Source: an uncultured Rhodospirillaceae bacterium
GTDB taxonomy: Bacteria > Pseudomonadota > Alphaproteobacteria > RF32 > CAG-239
Direction: 5' to 3'
Assembly: GCA_900313185.1 (NCBI GenBank)
Contig: OMQI01000145.1
Span: 1-11,240, forward strand
Length of the DNA: 11,240 nucleotides
Part shown: one piece after another, positions 1-7,212 of the stretch
How the letters are laid out: each line of letters opens with the position of its first letter
How positions within the stretch are numbered: position 1 is the stretch's first letter
Notes under the pieces: generated by a model
What the model was told of the DNA's origin: nothing
Database searches by the model: none
The model's input: the letters and a program-made list of their open reading frames with translations, nothing else
Made by a program: the position numbers and the translations under genes

Positions 1-611
1 GCTATTATTTCATCAAACATCTCAGAGGTTAAAACTCCGGTGTTTATATTATATCGTGAGGTATGATACGAATCCAGTAACATTATATTGTGATTAAATA
101 AAATATGCTTTGCTCCGTGTGCAAATTTGAACGCCGATTTTTTATATCCCAAAGCTTGTAATACCGCACCATGGGAAACGGCTCCCAAAGAAAGAATGAT
201 TTTTAAATTCGGCATCAATGCCATTTCTGCTTGCAAATATCCTCGACAAGCCGCAATTTCTTCGGCAGTAACTTTGTTTTGCGGAGGCACACAGCGTACC
301 GCATTGGTAACTCGCACATTTACCAATTCAAAACCATCATCTTTTACCCTTTTATATTCCCCTTTGGCAAAACCGAATTTTTTAAGCGCCGGATACAAAA
401 TATCACCGGCATAATCATTGGTAAACGGTCGATTGGTCTGATTGGCACCGTTTAATCCGGGAGCAAGTCCAACCACCAAAATTTGTGCATTTAAATTTCC
501 GAACGATTCAACCGGTCCGTTATGATAATTTGGAAATTTTTGCTTATTTTGTTTTCTAAATTCCAACAAACGCAAACATTTACTACATTCAAAAGACGGA
601 CATTCACACAT
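1..611 (-). CDS. Uracil-DNA glycosylase, family 5 (UDGb), 3' end cut off by window
   Basis: This enzyme would remove uracil, and probably other deaminated bases, from DNA to start base-excision repair in the cytoplasm. Translating the minus strand from the ATG at 611 gives 203 residues open to the window edge. Cys9, Cys12, Cys107 and Cys122 match the four-cysteine pattern of the iron-sulfur cluster in family 4/5 glycosylases (CxxC near the start, then RCVPPQNK and a CRGYL stretch). Motif A is GLAPG (48-52) followed by NGANQTNRPFTND, which is the UDGb form; families 1 and 4 carry a polar catalytic residue there. Motif 2 is SYHTSRYNINTG, with His183. Most UDGb proteins have HPS where this one has HTS, and NRTGR where it has NQTNR, so this is a slightly divergent member. 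The start is set by a GGGGAG ribosome binding site at 619-624, 7 nt upstream. About 10-40 C-terminal residues are probably missing. The family call is firm; exact substrate range is not shown. Confidence 0.9.
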   Translation of the reverse strand, partial: MCECPSFECSKCLRLLEFRKQNKQKFPNYHNGPVESFGNLNAQILVVGLAPGLNGANQTNRPFTNDYAGDILYPALKKFGFAKGEYKRVKDDGFELVNVRVTNAVRCVPPQNKVTAEEIAACRGYLQAEMALMPNLKIILSLGAVSHGAVLQALGYKKSAFKFAHGAKHILFNHNIMLLDSYHTSRYNINTGVLTSEMFDEII

Positions 612-618
612 ATTATTT

Positions 619-624
619 CTCCCC
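619..624 (-). promoter_or_regulatory. Ribosome binding site of the UDGb gene
   Basis: GGGGAG on the minus strand lies 7 nt before the ATG at 611 and supports that start codon. Confidence 0.6.
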
Positions 625-632
625 TATTCAAC

Positions 633-661
633 AAAATAGAGGCATTTTTTTTTCCTGTCAC
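633..661 (-). promoter_or_regulatory. Candidate sigma-70 promoter for the UDGb gene
   Basis: On the minus strand, GTGACA (656-661, 5 of 6 matches to TTGACA) and TATTTT (633-638, 4 of 6) are separated by 17 nt. Transcription would start near 626, just before the ribosome binding site, giving a very short leader. In an AT-rich spacer such matches arise by chance, so this is only a candidate. The rest of the 134-bp divergent spacer (612-745) must also hold the promoter of the outer-membrane protein gene, for which I see only a weak pair (TACACA 690-695, TATTTT 713-718). Confidence 0.3.
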
Positions 662-745
662 TATTTAAATTTTGTTTTTCACGGTTATATACACATCGTA
701 ACGCAGATAACTTATTTTAACATTTATAAATGGAGAAAATTAAAG

Positions 746-1312
746 ATGAAAAAAATATTGTTACTGTCAGGAGTTGCCTGCTTAATGGCTGTCAATGCAC
801 AAGCCGGTATATATAATTGGCAAAAATCCTTAATTCGCCCTTACATCGGAGCGGATTATGTATACAGTCATGCACATCAGGGAAACGATGCCAAAAATTT
901 CAAAAAGAATTTCCATTCCGGTAAGGCCGATTTAGGTATGGAATGGAATAAGCGCATTTATACCGAATTTTCATATCAAATGTCCGGCGAATTGAAAAAC
1001 GCCAATCCTTACGGCGACGGAAAATCCAAAAACAGTTTTCAGGCATACGCAATGGATTTGTACGGCAAAATGCCGATTATGTGTTCTAACTTGGGTGCTG
1101 TATTAACAGCCGGTGGTGCAATTTATGATATTAAATATAAGCAAATGCCAAACAGCTCGACCACTAAAGTCGGCTATCGTGCAGGTTTAGGTATGCAATA
1201 TGATATGACTGACAACTTATCTGCCCGTGTTATCGGCAGATATTCCTACATCGGCACCAAGAGAATGAATAACTTGAAAGAAGTTACTGTTGGTATGCTT
1301 TATCGCTTCTAG
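746..1312 (+). CDS. Small outer-membrane beta-barrel protein (OmpA/OmpW-like porin family)
   Basis: This is an exported protein expected to sit in the outer membrane. Residues 1-20 form a signal peptide: a MKK start, a hydrophobic core, and AQA ahead of Gly21 as the signal peptidase I site. The mature part, about 168 residues, alternates polar and hydrophobic or aromatic residues and contains many Tyr and Gly (for example FSYQMSGEL, GLGMQYDM, RVIGRYSYIG). It ends in VTVGMLYRF, and the terminal Phe is the usual C-terminal signature recognised by the BAM machinery. The length fits an eight-stranded barrel of the outer membrane protein beta-barrel domain class (PF13505-like). GGAG at 732-735 lies 10 nt before the ATG. 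The gene is followed at once by an intrinsic terminator and looks monocistronic. I cannot assign a ligand or a specific function; an adhesin or a structural role is equally possible. Confidence 0.8.
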   Translation: MKKILLLSGVACLMAVNAQAGIYNWQKSLIRPYIGADYVYSHAHQGNDAKNFKKNFHSGKADLGMEWNKRIYTEFSYQMSGELKNANPYGDGKSKNSFQAYAMDLYGKMPIMCSNLGAVLTAGGAIYDIKYKQMPNSSTTKVGYRAGLGMQYDMTDNLSARVIGRYSYIGTKRMNNLKEVTVGMLYRF

Positions 1313-1327
1313 CATATCGAGTTTCAG

Positions 1328-1354
1328 ACAGCTCCGAAATCGGAGCTGTTTTTT
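1328..1354 (+). terminator. Intrinsic terminator after the outer-membrane protein gene
   Basis: A perfect 9-bp stem, ACAGCTCCG (1328-1336) with CGGAGCTGT (1341-1349), closes on a 4-nt loop and runs into a T tract at 1349-1354. It begins 16 nt after the stop codon and separates the barrel gene from the downstream operon. Confidence 0.9.
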
Positions 1355-1384
1355 ATTTGTCAAAAAATCTACAGTTTGACAAAT
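1355..1384. repeat. 10-bp perfect inverted repeat upstream of the 1441 operon
   Basis: ATTTGTCAAA (1355-1364) and TTTGACAAAT (1375-1384) are exact reverse complements with a 10-nt spacer, so the half-site centres are 20 bp apart, about two helical turns. The right arm contains a TTGACA. The geometry is what a dimeric regulator would bind. A cruciform or hairpin is also possible, but no T tract follows that would make it a terminator. Confidence 0.45.
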
Positions 1385-1389
1385 TTTTC

Positions 1390-1418
1390 TTGAAATAAGT
1401 GCAAAAATATGCTTAAAT
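1390..1418 (+). promoter_or_regulatory. Candidate promoter for the 1441-4468 operon
   Basis: TTGAAA (1390-1395, 5 of 6) and TTAAAT (1413-1418, 4 of 6) are separated by 17 nt. Transcription would begin near 1425, upstream of the strong ribosome binding site at 1430 and downstream of the ATG at 1417, which supports translation from 1441. The consensus TTGACA at 1376-1381 has no good -10 partner at 16-18 nt. Confidence 0.3.
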
Positions 1419-1429
1419 GAACCTATTCC

Positions 1430-1435
1430 AGGAGG
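1430..1435 (+). promoter_or_regulatory. Strong ribosome binding site that fixes the start at 1441
   Basis: AGGAGG lies 5 nt before the ATG at 1441. The earlier in-frame ATG at 1417 has no such site, so 1441 is the likely start. Confidence 0.8.
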
Positions 1436-1440
1436 CGCTT

Positions 1441-2895
1441 ATGACAGAAGAAAACAATACCGAAGAAGAACTGCTTGAAAATAATCCAGAAACACCCGAT
1501 GAGGCTTTGGACAATACCGAAGAAAATGCCGGTTCACAGGTGCCGGTTATTTCAAGTCCGGAGCAGGTAGAACCTCTGAGTATGGTTGAATTATATCAAC
1601 GAGCTCTTTTGCTCTTACACAGCAGTTCGGATGATGAGAACGGTTCTGCATATATGGACAGTCTGTATCATAGACACTTTGGAGAAAACTATACTCCGGA
1701 AGATGTTAATTCCGGTCTTGAAGATGAGCGTCAACAAGCAGTCGTAACCGATTATATTCGTGACAGATTGGATTATGCTAAAACAATGTCAACCAGCCTC
1801 AACAAGAAAAAAATCGATAAATCATTTGAGAACATTTTTTCTTTGGTCGGAATGAATATCAATATTTCAAATTCGGTAGAAGAACTCTATGATGAGATTT
1901 TTGCCAAACGTGCCGGTCAAAATGCTTTCTTGCTGGAAGATTATGAGATGATGAAATTAAATCGGCAAGCTTGGCATATTTATAATGACCGGACGAATAT
2001 TACCGAATTAAGCGGCATTGTTACCGCAATGGAAGATTTATCAATTTCTATTGATGATGATAAGGAAAACAACGATTTCAAAATCGTAAATGATGAGCAT
2101 TTGGCGCAATTCTACTACAATGTATCGGAAATATACGAAAAAGAATCCAACAGCGTTAATAATATGACAGCGGTCAATAAATGGCACTATCGGGCGATGG
2201 AATATAAGAAGAAAGCTTTGGATTTGACTTCCCGTAACATTATAATGGTGGCAAACATTCAAAACGCATGGAATGACAGTTCCGATTATAATCCGGAAAA
2301 AATAACCGCAGCCTGTGAACGTATCATCGGCAATGAAGAAGCCAATGACAGAGATAAATTCCGTGCTCATAAATTATGCGCCGATACCTTGATGACCTTG
2401 CAAACTATTGATGGTTTCACTAGAAGGGAAAAACGTATTGATGAAGTGGTAAAACATTACCGCAATGCCCTGGCATACGTTTCCAATAAAAAGGATAAAA
2501 TTGATATTTTGAATAGTATTTCTAAAGCTCAAAAAACAACGTACGGAGATGACTTTATATCAACCCGCTTGGAAATAGCGGAAATGCTCAATGGCAGACC
2601 GCGCATAAGAGAATACGCAAAATTGGCAGACACGGTCAAAAATGAAAATTTGAAAGTCAATTTATTAAAATCTTGCATAAATGAATTCCACGAATTGCAA
2701 GAAATTGATATTGAAGATCGTAATCTTTATGATGTTGTCGATACAAAATTACGGGAAGTTTTGCCTCCGGAGGACACCAAAACACTTCGAACGCTCGATA
2801 AATTAAGAAAAAAATACGGAACAACTCAGAAAAAGTCTGATGATTTGATGTTCCCTATGATGTCTTCCAAGGGACACGATTTCTTTAATAAATAA
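1441..2895 (+). CDS. Unrecognised acidic helical protein, possibly with TPR-like repeats
   Basis: I do not recognise this gene. From the ATG at 1441 it encodes 484 residues; an in-frame ATG at 1417 would add eight, but the AGGAGG lies between the two and supports 1441. There is no signal peptide or membrane segment, so it is probably cytoplasmic. The first 31 residues hold 12 Asp/Glu and no Lys/Arg and look disordered. The rest is strongly helical and charged. Segments such as LAQFYYNVSEIYEK followed by WHYRAMEYKKKALDL, and FRAHKLCADTLM followed by VVKHYRNALAYV, have the spacing of aromatic and Ala residues expected for TPR-like helix pairs; this is an inference. The C-terminus is polar (KKYGTTQKKSDD, then SSKGHDFFNK). 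It is the first gene of a likely operon, 14 nt before the MORN_2 gene, so a scaffolding or adaptor role is conceivable but unproven. Confidence 0.8.
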   Translation: MTEENNTEEELLENNPETPDEALDNTEENAGSQVPVISSPEQVEPLSMVELYQRALLLLHSSSDDENGSAYMDSLYHRHFGENYTPEDVNSGLEDERQQAVVTDYIRDRLDYAKTMSTSLNKKKIDKSFENIFSLVGMNINISNSVEELYDEIFAKRAGQNAFLLEDYEMMKLNRQAWHIYNDRTNITELSGIVTAMEDLSISIDDDKENNDFKIVNDEHLAQFYYNVSEIYEKESNSVNNMTAVNKWHYRAMEYKKKALDLTSRNIIMVANIQNAWNDSSDYNPEKITAACERIIGNEEANDRDKFRAHKLCADTLMTLQTIDGFTRREKRIDEVVKHYRNALAYVSNKKDKIDILNSISKAQKTTYGDDFISTRLEIAEMLNGRPRIREYAKLADTVKNENLKVNLLKSCINEFHELQEIDIEDRNLYDVVDTKLREVLPPEDTKTLRTLDKLRKKYGTTQKKSDDLMFPMMSSKGHDFFNK

Positions 2896-2909
2896 AAAGG
2901 ATTTAATTA

Positions 2910-3635
2910 ATGAAACTTAAATTATTGATTTTTGCGGTGATGTCTTTCTTTTACTTTTCGCCACAAGCGTACTGCGGTATTTCTGTACCGGGGCCCAAGG
3001 TTAATCAGCCACAAACTAAACAGCCTCGCTATAAAATGAAATACGGCACCCAAGAACAGCAACAATCGGAAAGCCAAACATGGCAAGAGCAAACATCAGA
3101 TACTGTTAGCGAACAAAATTTTGAAGGATACGATGTTGCCAGAAGTTCTTCGGAAAAACCTTTGAATTACAGTTGCACAACCAATAGTGATAATATTAAA
3201 TATTGCCTTGATGCTAACAAAAAACCTCTTGAAGGAAAGGTGGCCTTAAAAAATTCGGACGGAGGTTATATCAGTATTGAAAACTATAAAAAAGGGTACC
3301 TTAACGGATTGGCTTCGTATTTTTATGAAAACGGCAATCCCAAACTGCGTTTATACTACAAAGAAGGGCAGAAAAACGGTATGTATAAATTGTATCATTT
3401 GGGACGTGGTATAGAAATTTCTGCCAACTACAAAAACAATAAATTGGATGGCGGATTGGATGTATATTTGGCTGACGGAACATTATACGGCAGAATGAAA
3501 TATAGAAACGGTAAATTGGAAAAAGGATATTGCAATAAAAACGGCAGAAAAGAAAATTTCAGCTCTGCAATGCTTAAATCACATCCCGATAATCAAATTT
3601 ACAGCTGCGGAATACCGATATGGCAACCGGAATAG
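2910..3635 (+). CDS. Exported MORN_2/YwqK-type repeat protein
   Basis: This 241-residue protein starts with a signal peptide (MKLKLLIFAVMSFFYFSPQA). Cleavage is probably near residue 20-23; Cys22 is preceded by Ala-Tyr and is not a good lipobox. Residues 30-70 are a Gln/Ser-rich linker. Residues 126-212 are a tandem repeat with Tyr at 126, 150, 174 and 198, an exact 24-residue period, each unit opening with Tyr-Lys/Arg and reaching a Gly six to eight residues later (YKKGYLNG, YKEGQKNG, YKNNKLDG, YRNGKLEKG). This is the pattern of MORN_2 (PF07661) repeats found in proteins often annotated as YwqK-family antitoxins; that label rests on homology and does not show antitoxin activity here. Four or more cysteines in the exported part could form disulfides. 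AAGG at 2897-2900 lies 9 nt before the ATG. The protein probably acts in the periplasm or on the cell surface. The last codons overlap the patatin gene. Confidence 0.85.
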   Translation: MKLKLLIFAVMSFFYFSPQAYCGISVPGPKVNQPQTKQPRYKMKYGTQEQQQSESQTWQEQTSDTVSEQNFEGYDVARSSSEKPLNYSCTTNSDNIKYCLDANKKPLEGKVALKNSDGGYISIENYKKGYLNGLASYFYENGNPKLRLYYKEGQKNGMYKLYHLGRGIEISANYKNNKLDGGLDVYLADGTLYGRMKYRNGKLEKGYCNKNGRKENFSSAMLKSHPDNQIYSCGIPIWQPE

Positions 3636-4468
3636 TGCTTGAAGGAGGAGCACACCGAGCCATTTATACCGCCGGTGTATTAGATGTTTTATCCGAAAAC
3701 AAAATTCATTTCGACGGAGTAATAGGAGTTTCGGCCGGAGCCATTCACGGTTGCTCTTTTGTTTCCGGACAAATAGGCAGAAGTATTAATTACACTCTGA
3801 AATATGCTTCCGATAAACGTTATATGAGCTTTTATTCCTTGATTACCACCGGTAATATGGTTGGCGAACAATTTTGTTATCACGATTTGCCGGAAAAATT
3901 ATTTCCTTTTAATCATGATGCTTTTGAAGCATCTCCAAGTGCTTTTTACGTTACTTGCACTAATTTGCAAACCGGCAAGGCGGAATATATTCGTTGCGAA
4001 GAGTTGCGAAATAAAATGCCTTATTTACGTGCCTCGGCTTCAATGCCCTTTGTTTCACGCATAAGCAAAATAGAAAACAATGAATATTTAGATGGTGGCA
4101 TTGCTGACAGTATTCCGGTAAGAGCTTTCCAAAATATGGGATATAATAAATGCGTAGTAGTTCAAACCCGTGCCGCCGGTTATGTTAAGAAGCCAAATAA
4201 GCTGACTTGGTTGGCATATTTTATGTATCGAAAATTTCCTCGCTTTATCGAATCCATCAAAAATCGTCATATTATGTATAATAATGAACTAGCTGACATT
4301 GAAAAAATGCAAAAAGACGGGCAAATTTTTGTGATTCGTCCGAGCAAATTAATAAAAATCAGTCATACCGAAAAAAATAAACAAGTGCTCAGTGAAGTTT
4401 ATGAACTCGGGCGGCAAGATGCACAAAACGCTTTGCCGAAACTAATCAAATTTCTTGAAAATAACTAG
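3620..4468 (+). CDS. Patatin-like phospholipase family protein
   Basis: This 282-residue protein has the full patatin catalytic set: an oxyanion-hole loop LEGGAHRAIYTAG (7-19), the nucleophile elbow GVSAG (36-40) with Ser38, and the second catalytic residue Asp158 in YLDGG. Family members are Ser-Asp dyad acyl hydrolases that cleave phospholipids or other lipid esters. The C-terminal third (roughly 195-282, with RHIMYNNELADIEK and IFVIRPSK) resembles the extension in YjjU-type bacterial patatins. No signal peptide is present, so the enzyme is cytosolic or membrane-peripheral unless secreted by a specialised route. The ATG lies inside the end of the MORN_2 gene (16-nt overlap), with only a weak GCGGAA 7 nt upstream, which suggests translational coupling. 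At its 3' end it converges on the DsbD-like gene. The catalytic family is firm; the substrate is unknown. Confidence 0.9.
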   Translation: MATGIVLEGGAHRAIYTAGVLDVLSENKIHFDGVIGVSAGAIHGCSFVSGQIGRSINYTLKYASDKRYMSFYSLITTGNMVGEQFCYHDLPEKLFPFNHDAFEASPSAFYVTCTNLQTGKAEYIRCEELRNKMPYLRASASMPFVSRISKIENNEYLDGGIADSIPVRAFQNMGYNKCVVVQTRAAGYVKKPNKLTWLAYFMYRKFPRFIESIKNRHIMYNNELADIEKMQKDGQIFVIRPSKLIKISHTEKNKQVLSEVYELGRQDAQNALPKLIKFLENN

Positions 4469-7176
4469 CGCATTTTAGAAACATTTAGGATTTGCGACAA
4501 ATCGGATTCTTCAAATATTTCCGGTAAAACCATTCCTTCTTTGATAAACGGTGTATATAAAATATAGAAAGGCAAACCTTTGCGCCCGAATTTTCCCATA
4601 TAATCCAGAATTTCCTTATTATAATTGGTCCAATCAACTCGTATAAATTCCAGATTGTAAGAACTCTTCCAGTGTTCCATATTGGTCTTATTAAAAACAA
4701 ACATCTTATTAGCGTGACAAGTCAAGCACCAATCGGCACTGATCTCCACTAAAACGGGATGCCCGTCGTTCAAATATTTATCTATTAAATCTCTGTCTAT
4801 AAAAGTAAGGCGATTTTTCATATTCGTTTCATAGTTTTTTTGAAAACTTGTGTTTGCCATATTGGTGCAAATCCACGAACACAAAAGCAAAAGCCCCAAC
4901 ATAAACACATAAACACCTCGACGAATTTTAATCAACGTTTCCAATGGAATCCGCTCATCCAATATTCCGTCAAGATATTCCAAAAATTTTTTGCATATAC
5001 CTATAATAAAGGCAAATAACAGCATTATTCCAATAAATTTAAGAATAAAATGCCAATCTGTTTGTTCAAACATCAATAACATAAACCAACCAACCGTCAG
5101 ATACAACATTATGCGCATAAATATTTCTAATTTACGCATCCATTCTCCCGGTTTAGGAAAGAAAGTTTCCGGTTGTTTCAGAGTTAAAATAAGTATATAC
5201 GGAACAGATAATCCTAAAGCCACTCCATACATAATTACTAAAATATCCGCATAACTGCCGGCCAGAGCAAATCCGACTGCGCTCGCCAAATAAGGGCCGG
5301 TACAAGGAGTGGCCAACAAAACTGCCAAATTACCGATTATGAAGCCGGAGTATTTCCCCATATCCGGCAATGTCATATCATTAAAATTAAGCACCGGCAA
5401 GGCTATAATAATTGACACTACGACAAACGTCATTGTTACCAAAAATCCCATACTTTGGAATTGCATTCCCCAACCCAGAGAATAGCCCAAATATTTTGCC
5501 AACCATAACATTGCAATCAACAACGTGAAACCGCAAAAAATCCCGATAACTGTTTGCCGCAAATCTCTTTTTAATGCTGCTCTTTGTTTTACTTTAGTCT
5601 TACTGAAAGCCATCATTTTCAATGATATAACCGGAAAAACACAGGGCATAAAATTAAGAATAAGCCCACCCAATATCGCCAAGAAAAGTAAACCGAAATT
5701 AAGTTTCAAAGCATCAACATCAAAATCCGAAGATATGCCGGCTTGCAAGGTTTGACGATAATAATATGAATTATTCAAAACTGCACTGATGGTAAAAGTC
5801 ATATCGGCCATATCAAGAGTATCTTGCCTGCCGTGCGGAATAAGCCTTACATAAACTTTGTTTTCTTGCAAGCTGATAAGAGGTGAATCAAAAAGAACTA
5901 TTTCATCTTTTGCTTCGGCAAATATCTTGAAATTTTTAATTTTTTTATCGCTGATAAATTCCAAGCGTAACACTTGATGATTTTTATTATCGCTGTCAAC
6001 CACAAATTTTTTCAACGTTATGTGTTTATTATCACCGCTCGGCAATCTTGACAGTGCCATATTGAAATAATTATCATATCCGTTGGAAAGTATTTCTTCT
6101 CCCTCGGTTAGAAGAGGCAATTCAAAATCAAATTCTTCTGGCGAACAGTTAAGATTGTTATCACAGGAAAACAGTTTTACTTTTGCTCTGATTATTACCG
6201 GTTTATTGACATCTTCCACGGTTATTTTAATCGGGAGCAAAAACTCTCCGAAATATTTTTGCACAAACGGATGATTACCGGCATTCAAAGGAACCGGATA
6301 AAGTACCTCGCTTTTTTCAATATTTTCGGAGGCACTCAAATCTATCTGCGGCTTGGTTATTTCGTTTGATATATTATTGGCAACGATAAATGTATAAAGT
6401 GCCGTTTCGATTTTTACGCCTATATAGAGTTCTTTTTCGCCTCTGATATAAGTATTTTTTGAAATAAGTCTAGCTCTGATGTCAATACTTTCCTGCAATG
6501 GAGAAACACCCTGTTTTGAAGCCAGAGGATTCTCATAAACCGATCCGTAGAAAAGTGCTTTTTTCCAATTTGCTGTTTTAACAATCCTGATGATTTTATT
6601 GCGTATACTGTTTATATCTTCATCCCTATGCTCAAATTCATCGATAGCTCTGCGCTCTTTTTCATCTTCGCTATAGGTCAAAAATTTTTTAAAATTGTTC
6701 ACTTTAACAAAGTACCCCGGTTCCGCCTCTATATATTTTACATCATTGGGATGATCATATTCATCGGCGCTCTTAACTTTACGATAAACATCGGGAACCA
6801 ATCGTTTTTTTATGTATTCGTTGTAAACATCTTTTACTTTATCATAAATATTAACACCTATTCGCAACATTGTAAGCTTGTCTTCAAGCTGTTTTTCGCT
6901 ATCGCCCGGAAAAAACGGGCGAATTTGTTCAACAAATTCTTCTTTAAATATATCATCCAAGGTATATTTATTGTAAAAATAGGAGCCTATTTCGTAAAGT
7001 ATCTGCGTCATCTGCTCAACTGTCAGATGATCATTTTCTCCCTTATTAAGCAGTTCAACCTGCCGTAAGGTAGCCTCGCCTTTAAAATCCTCCGGCATAA
7101 CAACTTTTTCGGCTGCACAGGCCAAATTGTTGAAAAATAAAAACAGGCAAACTATATAAGGGTATAAATATTTCAT
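4465..7176 (-). CDS. DsbD/ScsB-like transmembrane thiol:disulfide reductase with extra N-terminal domain
   Basis: This 903-residue protein should pass electrons from cytoplasmic thioredoxin across the inner membrane to periplasmic disulfide-handling or stress proteins. A signal peptide ends near ACA (19-21). Residues about 22-230 are a charged, mostly helical region I do not recognise. Residues about 235-480 are a beta-rich periplasmic region in which Cys338 and Cys344 (C-x5-C) match the redox pair of the DsbD alpha domain. Roughly eight membrane segments lie at 494-771 and carry the two hallmark motifs MPCVFPV (510-516, Cys512) and TPCTGP (623-628, Cys625). The C-terminal thioredoxin domain (about 785-903) has WCLTC (Cys817, Cys820) and the cis-Pro at 869. 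All three redox pairs are intact, so it should be active. DsbD-type proteins usually run to about 550-750 residues, so this one is long. Its start has no clear Shine-Dalgarno sequence. No dedicated partner is adjacent. Confidence 0.92.
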   Translation of the reverse strand: MKYLYPYIVCLFLFFNNLACAAEKVVMPEDFKGEATLRQVELLNKGENDHLTVEQMTQILYEIGSYFYNKYTLDDIFKEEFVEQIRPFFPGDSEKQLEDKLTMLRIGVNIYDKVKDVYNEYIKKRLVPDVYRKVKSADEYDHPNDVKYIEAEPGYFVKVNNFKKFLTYSEDEKERRAIDEFEHRDEDINSIRNKIIRIVKTANWKKALFYGSVYENPLASKQGVSPLQESIDIRARLISKNTYIRGEKELYIGVKIETALYTFIVANNISNEITKPQIDLSASENIEKSEVLYPVPLNAGNHPFVQKYFGEFLLPIKITVEDVNKPVIIRAKVKLFSCDNNLNCSPEEFDFELPLLTEGEEILSNGYDNYFNMALSRLPSGDNKHITLKKFVVDSDNKNHQVLRLEFISDKKIKNFKIFAEAKDEIVLFDSPLISLQENKVYVRLIPHGRQDTLDMADMTFTISAVLNNSYYYRQTLQAGISSDFDVDALKLNFGLLFLAILGGLILNFMPCVFPVISLKMMAFSKTKVKQRAALKRDLRQTVIGIFCGFTLLIAMLWLAKYLGYSLGWGMQFQSMGFLVTMTFVVVSIIIALPVLNFNDMTLPDMGKYSGFIIGNLAVLLATPCTGPYLASAVGFALAGSYADILVIMYGVALGLSVPYILILTLKQPETFFPKPGEWMRKLEIFMRIMLYLTVGWFMLLMFEQTDWHFILKFIGIMLLFAFIIGICKKFLEYLDGILDERIPLETLIKIRRGVYVFMLGLLLLCSWICTNMANTSFQKNYETNMKNRLTFIDRDLIDKYLNDGHPVLVEISADWCLTCHANKMFVFNKTNMEHWKSSYNLEFIRVDWTNYNKEILDYMGKFGRKGLPFYILYTPFIKEGMVLPEIFEESDLSQILNVSKMR

Positions 7177-7212
7177 TTTTTTGACGTTTATTCTTCAAAT
7201 ATTCTCAAATTT

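Noticed and set aside
127..455. Plus-strand open frames opposite the UDGb gene
   Set aside because: The minus-strand frame contains the cysteine ligands and motifs of a glycosylase; the plus-strand frames show none and lack start signals.
644..653. T tract as a terminator near the UDGb gene
   Set aside because: No GC-rich hairpin precedes it on either strand; it lies in a divergent promoter region.
1376..1410. Exact TTGACA as the -35 of the orphan operon
   Set aside because: No acceptable -10 hexamer lies 16-18 nt downstream; the TTGAAA at 1390 pairs better.
2910..4468. MORN_2 protein and patatin as a toxin-antitoxin pair
   Set aside because: The MORN_2 protein carries a signal peptide and the patatin does not, so they would be in different compartments; the antitoxin label comes only from family naming.
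6628..7068. 146-residue plus-strand open frame rich in Phe and Ile
   Set aside because: It is antisense to the N-terminal region of the DsbD-like gene, has no ribosome binding site, and its hydrophobic composition follows from reading Lys/Glu/Asn-rich sequence backwards.
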